Source: an uncultured Clostridia bacterium (GTDB lineage Bacteria; Bacillota; Clostridia; Christensenellales; Borkfalkiaceae). Taken from it: 7,231 nt of DNA. The position numbers were made by a program, and so were the translations under genes. The notes below the pieces were generated by a model. That model was not told the DNA's origin. It saw only the letters and a program-made list of their open reading frames with translations, and made no database searches. Shown in pieces: positions 1 through 5,742 of the stretch (position 1 is its first letter; each line of letters opens with the position of its first letter). The stretch lies in the NCBI GenBank assembly GCA_937888935.1, contig CALARO010000283.1, forward strand, positions 1-7,231, written 5' to 3'.

Positions 1-36
1 TTTTTCAATAATATGAAGGCGAAATATGGGAAATAA
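1..36 (+). CDS. Possible C-terminal end of an antitoxin gene (partial)
   Basis: Frame 1 is open from the window edge and ends at TAA 34-36, encoding FFNNMKAKYGK. Its end overlaps the start of the RelE/ParE-like toxin reading frame (ATG at 26) by 11 bases, the usual arrangement for an antitoxin-toxin pair. Only eleven residues are visible and no domain can be recognised, so the antitoxin identity is inferred purely from position. The sequence before base 1 would settle it. Confidence 0.35.
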   Translation, partial: FFNNMKAKYGK

Positions 37-337
37 ATTAAAATTGCAAATTTTTCCCGCGGCGCAAGCCGATATGGAACAAATTTTTGAATATATCGCT
101 TTTGAATTGAAAAATCCGTCGGCGGCAGTCGGGTAGATCGCCGATTTTCAAAACGCATTAGAGAATGTTTGCTCATTTCCGGAAAGTTGTCCGTGTACGG
201 GGAACGAATATGTAAAAGAACGGTCTTTACGAAAATTGATCGTAAACAATTATATCGTATTTTATCGGGTGAAAGGCGATGAAATACAAGTGGTGCGCGT
301 ATTGTACGGAATGCGTGATTACGCTTCGACTTTATAA
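26..337 (+). pseudogene. RelE/ParE-family toxin, interrupted by an in-frame amber codon
   Basis: Reading from ATG 26 (GAAGG at 15-19, six bases upstream) gives MGNKLKLQIFPAAQADMEQI, then FEYIAFELKNPSAAVG, then TAG at 134-136. The same frame then continues without a stop to TAA 335-337. The second part contains FPESCP, a basic RSLRKLIVNNYIVFYRV segment and a VVRVLYGMRDY end. This matches the RelE/ParE fold: an N-terminal helical pair with A-D-(M/L)-E-I-(F/Y)-Y-I, a central FP.sp turn, the R.l....Y.i.Y.v strand and the final V.ri.hg.rd strand. Family members are mRNA interferases or gyrase poisons of type II toxin-antitoxin modules, usually about 95-105 residues, and the 103-position frame here fits. 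The stop falls between the helices at codon 37, where a one-base change from CAG or TTG would make TAG. As written, the product would be a 36-residue fragment and inactive. Alternatives are a sequencing error or amber read-through. Confidence 0.8.
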
Positions 338-366
338 AAAAGAATAGAGAGAACAATAACAAAAAT

Positions 367-413
367 CGGCGCAGAGAAGCTTGCGAAAGCAAGAAATCTG
401 CGCCGTTTTTTTT
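367..413 (+). terminator. Rho-independent terminator after the toxin unit
   Basis: A perfect 9-bp GC-rich stem pairs CGGCGCAGA (367-375) with TCTGCGCCG (397-405) and is followed at once by eight T residues (406-413). Inside it lies a second 5-bp stem, CTTGC (380-384) with GCAAG (389-393), capped by a GAAA tetraloop (385-388). The stem, cap and T-tract make this a strong intrinsic terminator. It ends transcription of the toxin unit 30 bases after its stop codon and insulates the oxidoreductase promoter downstream. Confidence 0.92.
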
Positions 414-593
414 AACAAAGCAGATTTTTTGTTTCGATGCAATAAAAACTTTTGAATATTAATACGAAACCGTATAATTGCGCGTTACAAAAATTACACT
501 TGTAAAAAAATCAAAATTGAAAATCTTAGATAATGTAAATAATTTCGCGCAGTGACGTTCTTTTGCAAAGACAGGCTTTTGCATTAAAAACGC
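414..593. other. AT-rich intergenic stretch, no gene seen
   Basis: This stretch between the terminator and the oxidoreductase control region is very AT-rich and holds no credible coding frame. A short inverted repeat, TTACAA (485-490) and TTGTAA (500-505), is visible but too small to interpret. A reading frame spanning 563-787 runs straight through the promoter and has no ribosome binding site or recognisable content, so I treat it as chance. Confidence 0.6.
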
Positions 594-673
594 ATATTTT
601 TCAACCTTTTTTTAGAAAACCCCGAAAAACAACTGTGAAAACGTGGACTTATGTGTTTTTGTGGATTGTATGC
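594..673 (+). promoter_or_regulatory. Putative AraC-regulator operator upstream of the oxidoreductase gene
   Basis: This block aligns without gaps to 2641-2720, the region upstream of the araC promoter. The most similar parts are ACCTTTTT (604-611) and GTGGACTTATGTGTTTT (643-659), 39 bp apart start to start. The GTGGA element begins 32 bp before the -35, and both distances are identical in the second copy. A second GTGGATT follows at 661-667, giving an 18-bp direct repeat that abuts the -35, as expected for class II activation by an AraC-type protein. The repeats and spacing are seen directly. Binding by the neighbouring regulator is inference, and another regulator such as a LacI or CcpA type is possible. 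Confidence 0.55.
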
Positions 674-674
674 A

Positions 675-703
675 TTGACGAAGACGAAAATAAATGCTAC
701 AAT
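675..703 (+). promoter_or_regulatory. Sigma-70-type promoter of the oxidoreductase gene
   Basis: TTGACG (675-680) and TACAAT (698-703) are separated by exactly 17 bases, and a TG at 695-696 gives an extended -10. Transcription would begin near 709-711, leaving a leader of about 88 bases before ATG 798. Five of six bases match consensus in each hexamer, so this should be a good housekeeping-sigma promoter. Confidence 0.8.
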
Positions 704-725
704 ACTTTTAAGATACACAGAGAAA

Positions 726-766
726 TTCCGCAGCATATTTTGCGGAAGCCGACTTATTCAAACGGC
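726..766 (+). other. Two small stem-loops in the oxidoreductase 5' leader
   Basis: TTCCGCA (726-732) pairs perfectly with TGCGGAA (741-747) around an 8-base loop, only about 16 bases from the predicted transcript start. It is followed directly by GCCG (748-751) pairing with CGGC (763-766). The second hairpin is followed by an A run, not T, so neither is a terminator. A 5'-proximal hairpin could stabilise the transcript, but a regulatory role is not shown. The ribosome binding site GAGGA (786-790) is left unpaired. Confidence 0.4.
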
Positions 767-797
767 AAAAAAACGATTGAAAAATGAGGAATAGAAA

Positions 798-1802
798 ATG
801 TCTTTAAAGGAAGAAACGATACAAGCGGATTTTTGCGTGGTCGGCGGGGGAATCGCCGGATTGTTTGCGGCGATTACGGCGGCTCGGGGCGGGTTGAAAA
901 CCGTACTGATCCACGAACGCCCCGTGTTCGGCGGAAACGCTTCGAGTGAGATCCGGATGTGGATTTGCGGCGCGCAGCAACGACTTTACAAAGAAGCCGG
1001 ATTGCAGGAAGAACTCGAAATAGAAAATTACTTTTTCAACGCAACGAAAAACTGGTATTTGTTCGATACCGTTTTATACGATATGGCGTCGCGCGAAAAA
1101 AATCTTACCGCGCTGCTGAATTGCACGTGTTTCGACGCGTCGGTTCAGAACGGCAAAATCGGAAGCGTAACGGCTTATCAGATGACGACGCAGTCGCTTT
1201 ATAAAGTTGAAGCGAAGTATTATGCCGATTGCTCGGGGGATAGTATTCTGGCTCCGCTTACGGGCGCGCATTATATGTACGGCAGAGAGGCGGCGGAAGA
1301 ATACGGCGAATATACGATTCGTTCGCACGAAAAGCGCGATAAGAAAACGATGGGAAACAGCGTGCTGATTCATGCGCGGAACGTAGGGCATAAAGTAAAT
1401 TTCGTTGCGCCCGATTGGGCGGAAAAGGTGAGCGTAGAGAAATTAAAAAGCAAGAGTACGAATATCAAAACTACGGGCGAAAACTTTTGGTATATCGAAC
1501 TCGGCGGCAACGACGACGTGATTAAGAACGCCGAAACGCTGAACCGGCGGCTGCTTGCAATCCTTCTCGGCGTATGGGACGCAATAAAAAACTCGGGCGA
1601 ATTCAACGCCGATAACTACGATCTCGATTTTCTCGGATTCCTTCCGGCGAAACGCGAATCGCGGCGAATGAAAGGCGACTACGTGCTGACGGCAAACGAT
1701 ATTTTAAGCGGCGGAAAATTCGAAGGATACCGTGGCGTACGGCGGCTGGGGACTCGACGATCACAACCCGGACGGATTCGACGGAAAAGAAAGTTATTAT
1801 AA
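798..1802 (+). CDS. N-terminal fragment of the FAD-dependent oxidoreductase
   Basis: The 334-residue frame carries the FAD-binding half. After a short lead comes VVGGGIAG with the dinucleotide-binding glycines at residues 16-21, then a helix and IHERPVFGGNASSEIRMW (38-55). The acidic E40 at the end of the second strand is typical for ribose contact, and GGNASSE is the signature of this oxidoreductase family. A later YYADCSGDSILA segment (about 140-151) resembles the D-x-(S/T)-G-D FAD-contact motif of related flavoproteins. The last family-like residues are LTANDILSGGKFE; about 25 residues after these are out-of-frame translation with many arginines. There is no signal peptide, so the protein would be cytoplasmic. 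On its own this fragment lacks the C-terminal flavin-binding strand and should not be active. Confidence 0.8.
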   Translation: MSLKEETIQADFCVVGGGIAGLFAAITAARGGLKTVLIHERPVFGGNASSEIRMWICGAQQRLYKEAGLQEELEIENYFFNATKNWYLFDTVLYDMASREKNLTALLNCTCFDASVQNGKIGSVTAYQMTTQSLYKVEAKYYADCSGDSILAPLTGAHYMYGREAAEEYGEYTIRSHEKRDKKTMGNSVLIHARNVGHKVNFVAPDWAEKVSVEKLKSKSTNIKTTGENFWYIELGGNDDVIKNAETLNRRLLAILLGVWDAIKNSGEFNADNYDLDFLGFLPAKRESRRMKGDYVLTANDILSGGKFEGYRGVRRLGTRRSQPGRIRRKRKLL

Positions 1803-2571
1803 TCAGCGCATAGATAAAATATACGGTATTCCTTATCGGTGTCTGTATTCCGAAAACATCGAAAACTTATTTTTTGCCGGGAGAAATATTTCCGCCACTC
1901 ATATGGCAACGAGTTCTGCGCGCGTTATGGGTACTTGCGGATGTATCGGTCAGGCTGTGGGGGCGGCTGCGGTTGCGGCAAACAAACATCATACCTCGCC
2001 CCGCGGCGCACTTTCGTATATCGGCGAAATTCAACAGACGCTGTTAAAAAACGATTGTTATCTTCCGAATATCACCCGTAACGTGTCGCCTCTTTGCAAA
2101 AATGCCGTTTTGCGCGCCGACGTCGCTGCGGAAGACGCGGATAAACTGCGCGACGGCTTCGATCGGGATACGGAAAATGAAAAAACCGGTATATTCGTGA
2201 AAAACGATTCGGAAATTACATATTCTTTTGATTCGGCGCGATATATAGAAGGCGTGAAAATCGTGTTCGACAGCGATTTTCTTCGCGAAACGATAGGCTC
2301 GAACGACGAATTCGAAAAATTTCATTCCACGCGTGCAAGCGTGCAAGCCGATTCCCCGGTGTTGTGCGTGCCGAAAACGCTTGCGAAGAAATTTTGTCTG
2401 ACTGGCGTAAATGAAAACGGCGAAAAAACCGTTTTTCTCGAAACCTTCCGCAATCTGAAACGCAACGTGATTGTGCCGGTACAGGGGAGTTGTCAAAAAA
2501 TTTCGCTGATTATTTCCGAAAATTACGGCGGAACAGATAAGACGAAGGTATTCACCTTTGAAATTTTCTGA
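1732..2571 (+). CDS. C-terminal fragment of the FAD-dependent oxidoreductase
   Basis: This 279-residue frame is the continuation of the oxidoreductase; the GTG at 1732 is only the first possible start codon and has no ribosome binding site. NLFFAGRNISATHMATSSARVMGTCG with CIGQAVGAAAVAA (roughly residues 45-84) is the classic C-terminal FAD-contact segment, in which the loop after FAGR and the GQA.G helix cap the isoalloxazine ring. After about residue 125 the sequence changes to a beta-rich region (DGFDRDT, ITYSFDSARYIEGVKIVFDS, ISLIISENYGG) that resembles a discoidin or galactose-binding-like beta-sandwich. That would be an extra carbohydrate- or surface-contact module, but the assignment rests on pattern only. 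Stop is TGA 2569-2571. Confidence 0.78.
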   Translation: MAYGGWGLDDHNPDGFDGKESYYNQRIDKIYGIPYRCLYSENIENLFFAGRNISATHMATSSARVMGTCGCIGQAVGAAAVAANKHHTSPRGALSYIGEIQQTLLKNDCYLPNITRNVSPLCKNAVLRADVAAEDADKLRDGFDRDTENEKTGIFVKNDSEITYSFDSARYIEGVKIVFDSDFLRETIGSNDEFEKFHSTRASVQADSPVLCVPKTLAKKFCLTGVNENGEKTVFLETFRNLKRNVIVPVQGSCQKISLIISENYGGTDKTKVFTFEIF

Positions 2572-2640
2572 GCGAGCCGCTTTTTTTCCGCGGGCTTTCC
2601 CGGATCGGGGCGCGCAAATGCCACATTTAAAAATATTCTT
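2572..2640. other. Oxidoreductase-araC intergenic start, no clear terminator
   Basis: The oxidoreductase stop is followed by a T-run (2580-2587) without a preceding GC hairpin, then a GC-rich patch (2588-2614) that can form only weak stems and has no following T-tract. I therefore see no convincing intrinsic terminator for the oxidoreductase gene. Read-through into the araC operon, or an ending at the palindrome near 2800-2825, is possible. Confidence 0.45.
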
Positions 2641-2720
2641 GTTTTTGTCCACCTTTTTAAGCGATTTTTTGTGAAATAAGAGTAAAAAAGTGGATATATG
2701 TGCTTTATTTTATTTTTTAT
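2641..2720 (+). promoter_or_regulatory. Putative AraC-regulator operator upstream of araC
   Basis: This is the second copy of the control block seen at 594-673. ACCTTTTT lies at 2651-2658 and GTGGATATATGTGCTTT at 2690-2706, at the same 39-bp and 32-bp distances as in the first copy. Here the two elements also form an inverted pair: TCCACCTTTTT (2648-2658) against AAAAAAGTGGA (2684-2694), ten of eleven positions complementary. The arrangement fits two half-sites for one dimeric regulator, so the AraC-like protein may control its own operon. This functional reading is inferred. Confidence 0.55.
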
Positions 2721-2721
2721 A

Positions 2722-2750
2722 TTGACAATGATATAAAGTCGTGCTAAGAT
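2722..2750 (+). promoter_or_regulatory. Sigma-70-type promoter of the araC-transport operon
   Basis: A perfect TTGACA (2722-2727) is followed after exactly 17 bases by TAAGAT (2745-2750), with an extended -10 TG at 2742-2743. The predicted transcript start is near 2757, giving an unusually long leader of about 150 bases before the araC start at 2908. No other promoter is obvious between here and the window end, so the regulator, binding protein and both permeases are probably one transcript. Confidence 0.82.
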
Positions 2751-2799
2751 TAGGCGCGAAGAGCGAGAGAAAAACGCGGTGCGGGATTTTTTAATTCGC

Positions 2800-2825
2800 A
2801 AATCAAGACGTCTTGATTTTTTTTT
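2800..2825 (+). terminator. Palindromic terminator-like hairpin in the araC leader
   Basis: AAATCAAGAC (2800-2809) and GTCTTGATTT (2810-2819) form a perfect 20-base palindrome, and T residues continue to 2825. As RNA this folds as an 8-bp stem with an ACGT loop followed by a U-tract, which is the layout of an intrinsic terminator. The stem is short and AT-rich, so termination would be partial. It lies about 45 bases after the predicted transcript start and 80 before the araC start codon, suggesting attenuation. It could instead be the end of the oxidoreductase transcript or a DNA operator. Confidence 0.5.
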
Positions 2826-2867
2826 GCAAATTGCCTTGGTGACTATTACGGCAATTTGCAAAAAAAA
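2818..2867 (+). repeat. 18-bp perfect inverted repeat in the araC leader
   Basis: TTTTTTTTGCAAATTGCC (2818-2835) is exactly complementary to GGCAATTTGCAAAAAAAA (2850-2867) around a 14-base loop. The left arm uses the same T-tract that would serve as the terminator tail of the palindrome just upstream, so in RNA the two structures exclude each other around 2818-2825. The right arm ends 40 bases before the araC start. The pairing is seen directly; a regulatory role is inferred. Confidence 0.7.
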
Positions 2868-2907
2868 TATTATTTTTATGAAGAAATAATTTGGGGGAAA
2901 GGGAAAG

Positions 2908-3816
2908 ATGAGCTATATAGAATTTGATTTAGGAAACGATATCGAATTTGAAAAGGAAAAGCATCTCGTTTCCGTGTTGCGTTGTTGCGAGGAGTGGTGT
3001 GATCCCGAAAAGAAACCGGAGATAAGAGTCAGAAATTATTATTCCTGGCATTTTATTATCGGCGGGTGCGGGAAATTGCACTATGAATCCGGCGGGAAAA
3101 CGGTGGAAACGGAATTAAGCAAGGGCGATTCGTTTTTACTTTATGCCGGAACGGAATACGATTACAAACCGGACAAAGAAAGGCCGTGGGGGTACGATTG
3201 GATAGATATAGCCGGGGAAAATCTCGACGATCTATTTTGGGCGTGCGGTTATTCGAAAGAAAAACCGTACTTGCGTATTAAAAATTTCGATATGGTGCGT
3301 ACGCTTATCAGCGAACTGATAGAAATGTACGACGCTTCCGATACGCAGAATATGAAATGCGCCGCAAGATTCATGTCGCTGATTTCTTATGTGATAGAAA
3401 ACAATCGGAAAACGATGAACCGATCGGGACTGTCCTATGCGAAAAAAGCGCAGAAGTTGCGCGGCGCGCTGATTTACATCAACAATAATTACCGGTTGGA
3501 CGTAGACGTGGGGATGGTGGCGCATTCCACTTACGTATCGGCGGATTATCTGAAACATCTGTTTATAGAATTGCTCGGAATATCCGTTACGGAATACGTG
3601 AATCGTTTCAGAATATCGTCGGCTTGCGCGATTCTTTTGAAAGATAAAACGGCGCGCGTGGAAGAAGTGGCGGATTACGTGGGGTATGCCGATCCGAAAT
3701 ACTTCGCGCGCGTATTCAAGCGGGTGAAAGGGATCAGCGCGTCGGAATATAAACACTTCCGACCGGAAGAAGATCCGTTTAAATGGTTGAAAGAGCGGAA
3801 TATCGATTTCAGGTGA
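2908..3816 (+). CDS. AraC/XylS-family transcriptional regulator
   Basis: This 302-residue protein has the usual two-part AraC layout and length. Residues about 41-105 (YYSWHFIIGGCGKLHYESGG, then ELSKGDSFLLYAGTEYDYKP, then ERPWGYDWIDIAG) match the cupin-like AraC ligand-binding domain: the W.f.i.G.G.l strand, the GD.fll turn and the pW.Y.WidiaG strand. Residues about 183-286 are the DNA-binding domain with two helix-turn-helix units, VDVGMVAHSTYVSADYLKHLF and VEEVADYVGYADPKYFARVF, and the conserved end FKRVKGISASEYK, where the usual proline is alanine. It probably senses the sugar taken up by the downstream importer and activates transcription. The ribosome binding site is loose (GGGGG 2893-2897 and AAAGGG 2898-2903), and the start was chosen because the cupin domain follows in register. 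The stop lies 45 bases before the binding-protein gene with no terminator between. Confidence 0.93.
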   Translation: MSYIEFDLGNDIEFEKEKHLVSVLRCCEEWCDPEKKPEIRVRNYYSWHFIIGGCGKLHYESGGKTVETELSKGDSFLLYAGTEYDYKPDKERPWGYDWIDIAGENLDDLFWACGYSKEKPYLRIKNFDMVRTLISELIEMYDASDTQNMKCAARFMSLISYVIENNRKTMNRSGLSYAKKAQKLRGALIYINNNYRLDVDVGMVAHSTYVSADYLKHLFIELLGISVTEYVNRFRISSACAILLKDKTARVEEVADYVGYADPKYFARVFKRVKGISASEYKHFRPEEDPFKWLKERNIDFR

Positions 3817-3861
3817 TTCTGCCGTTCATAAAATAAAAATCTGTGAGAGGAGAAATAATCT

Positions 3862-5742
3862 ATGAGAAAAAAATTTACAAAACTGTTTGCGTCGATGCTT
3901 GCGTCCGTTGTCTGGCTGCCTGCGCTTTTTGCGTGTAAAAAAGACGAAGACGCCGGAAAAACCGTGGTGCAGGTATGGGTGCAGACGACAAAAGACGAGG
4001 CGCAGAATCTGAAAGACGCAACGGACGAGTATAACGCGACGAATTCCGATAATATCAAGATTAAATATAAAATCATATCTTCGACAGACTATGAAAACGT
4101 TCTGAATCGCACGCTCGGCGGCGGAAAAAACGGGCCGGACGTATTTTGCGTGCCTACGAAAAAGGTGAAATTATGGGCAAAGTACGGGTATCTCGAAAAC
4201 ATTCAGACGTATGTAGATCAATCGGAGCTGGATTTAAACAGTTTCTGGGCAAATTCGGTGCTTCGTTTCCGTGTGAATACGGAAACGTTCGAAATGGGCG
4301 AAAACGATCCGCTGTACGCCTTGCCGCGCGATACGAATCCGCAGGCGATTTACTACAACAAAACCGCCTTTGAAAATCAGGGCATAAAAGTGATCAGCGT
4401 AGACGAGAAGGATCTGGCGGCGTTTAATAACGGTGCGGCAGATAAAACGGGAAAGACGAAAGCCGAATACGGCATTCCCGCCGAAATCACCGTGCGTGCG
4501 CGCGGATTCTGCCGTTGGAAGAATACGGATTCCGGATGGGAAATGAATAACTATATCGGGAACAAATATAAAAACAACGAAACGGAATCCGATTGGGAAC
4601 GCCCCCGCTACAACGACGACGGCACTTGCGCGGATATAATGATTTTCAATAACCGTATTCCTATGAATTGGGATGAGAGCGAAGACGTTTCGATGATTAT
4701 GACGAAATCTTATTACGCTTCGGGCAGCACGAACTTGCCGGATACCGATTTCGGATATTTCACCCCGTATTGGTGGCCGTACGGACTCGGCGTCGGCGGA
4801 GAGCAGATCCGGTTTAATAAAGCCGAAAATAAATGGGAATTCGCGATCGGCGAAGAGGATAAAAAGAGTATTCTTTATCAGAAGAATTCTGAAACTGGCG
4901 AATGGGAATACGTTCGCAACGCCGCGGGCGTGGTGTTTGTAAGCGAAGAAAAGCAGAAAGATTATCCGCTTGCCGAAAATCAGAAATTCGGCCCGTTGCT
5001 CGCTTCGCAGTACGACGCGTTCAAAAGATTTTTCTATATGCAGAAGCCGAAAAATTGCGGCGGACTCGAAATCGGTCCAAAACAGACGTCGATACGATCG
5101 GGCGAATACGAAGGCGACTCCGAATTCAGTAACGGCAGAGTGGCGATGATCTGTAAAGACGCCACGCGCGTGGTGTGGATGCGCAGAATGAAAGACAGTT
5201 CCACGAAAACGCCGTTTGAGTGGGACGTTGTTGCGCCGCCCGTATATAAAGTGTACGACGAAACGACGGGCGAGGTGAAAAAAGACGAAAACGGACTGCC
5301 GGAACAGGGGATCGTGACTTCCGTGGCAAGCTCTACGGGCTTCGGTATCTGGTCGAAATCGAAGCAGAAAGAAGCTGCGTATAAAGTGGTGGAATTTTTC
5401 TGCACGGGGAAATTGCAGTCTACGCAGGCGGAAACGGGCGTATTGCTGCCCGCTTATAAATCCGTGGTTGAAAAAGATTATATCGAAGCCAACGAAAAAA
5501 ATGCGGAAGGGCCGAAAAATATTCGTGCGCTTGCCGAGTATCTCGATAATTATCAGGTGTGCAGCGAGGAATATCTTCCGGATACGAAGTGGATCTTCTC
5601 CTGGGCGGATGAATTGAATTATAAATATCGTGAAGACGAAAGACCTCTGGACGAATTTATTAAATACGCTTACGAAAAAGGTAACGCGATTCTGAAACTT
5701 TATACGGAAAAAGGCTACGAGTTCGGAGACGAGGAAAAATGA
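3862..5742 (+). CDS. ABC transporter solute-binding lipoprotein, CUT1-type
   Basis: The start is fixed by AGGAG (3848-3852), nine bases before ATG. Residues 1-24 form a lipoprotein signal peptide: basic MRKKFTK, a hydrophobic core, and lipobox LFAC with the lipidated Cys25, so the protein should sit on the outer face of the membrane. The mature part shows the hallmarks of extracellular solute-binding proteins for sugars: VVQVWVQTT (35-43), GPDVFCVPT (91-99), LYALPRDTNPQAIYYNK (151-167), FSNGRVAMICKDATRVVW (422-439) and GFGIWSKSKQKEAAYKVVEFF (493-513). At 626 residues it is well above the usual 400-450. The extra length seems to lie mainly in an aromatic- and charge-rich middle (about 205-420), which may shape a pocket for a larger ligand. 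The gene is coupled to the first permease by overlapping stop and start codons. The exact substrate is unknown. Confidence 0.92.
   Translation: MRKKFTKLFASMLASVVWLPALFACKKDEDAGKTVVQVWVQTTKDEAQNLKDATDEYNATNSDNIKIKYKIISSTDYENVLNRTLGGGKNGPDVFCVPTKKVKLWAKYGYLENIQTYVDQSELDLNSFWANSVLRFRVNTETFEMGENDPLYALPRDTNPQAIYYNKTAFENQGIKVISVDEKDLAAFNNGAADKTGKTKAEYGIPAEITVRARGFCRWKNTDSGWEMNNYIGNKYKNNETESDWERPRYNDDGTCADIMIFNNRIPMNWDESEDVSMIMTKSYYASGSTNLPDTDFGYFTPYWWPYGLGVGGEQIRFNKAENKWEFAIGEEDKKSILYQKNSETGEWEYVRNAAGVVFVSEEKQKDYPLAENQKFGPLLASQYDAFKRFFYMQKPKNCGGLEIGPKQTSIRSGEYEGDSEFSNGRVAMICKDATRVVWMRRMKDSSTKTPFEWDVVAPPVYKVYDETTGEVKKDENGLPEQGIVTSVASSTGFGIWSKSKQKEAAYKVVEFFCTGKLQSTQAETGVLLPAYKSVVEKDYIEANEKNAEGPKNIRALAEYLDNYQVCSEEYLPDTKWIFSWADELNYKYREDERPLDEFIKYAYEKGNAILKLYTEKGYEFGDEEK

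Larger units (their letters stand above)
798..2571 (+). pseudogene. FAD-dependent oxidoreductase (FAD_oxidored family), split by a single-base frameshift
   Basis: The start ATG 798 is set by GAGGA at 786-790, seven bases upstream. Two overlapping frames together encode one family-typical protein of about 590 residues. The first frame runs normally to LSGGKFE (ending at 1724) and then becomes arginine-rich nonsense up to 1802. From 1726 the other forward frame gives DTVAYGGWGLDDHNPDGFDG, exactly what should follow. Removing one G from the GG at 1725-1726 restores a single frame. No slippery heptamer, stop codon or prfB-like signal lies at the junction, so programmed frameshifting looks unlikely. 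It is either a real inactivating insertion or a base-calling or assembly error. Family members bind FAD through an N-terminal Rossmann fold and are often found in polysaccharide- and glycoside-use loci; the substrate cannot be deduced here. The gene is monocistronic, with its own promoter and a 336-base gap after it. Confidence 0.85.

Noticed and set aside
485..505. TTACAA / TTGTAA inverted repeat
   Set aside because: A six-base AT-rich repeat is expected by chance in this composition and it is not placed near a promoter.
563..787. A 74-codon open frame before the oxidoreductase
   Set aside because: It runs across the predicted promoter and leader, lacks a ribosome binding site and has a composition typical of translated AT-rich noncoding DNA.
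1715..1731. Programmed ribosomal frameshift in the oxidoreductase
   Set aside because: The needed shift is forward by one base; there is no slippery run, no in-frame stop at the site and no internal ribosome-binding-like stimulator, and the family is not known for recoding.
2578..2614. Terminator after the oxidoreductase
   Set aside because: The T-run comes before the GC-rich patch rather than after it, and the patch forms only weak stems.
2044..2861. Minus-strand open frames of 202 and 112 codons
   Set aside because: They are antisense to the oxidoreductase end and to the araC control region, are rich in Arg, Phe and His as expected for shadow frames, and show no start signals or known motifs.
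2878..2889. Tiny upstream frame Met-Lys-Lys-stop before araC
   Set aside because: There is no ribosome binding site before it and it is too short to judge; probably chance in AT-rich sequence.
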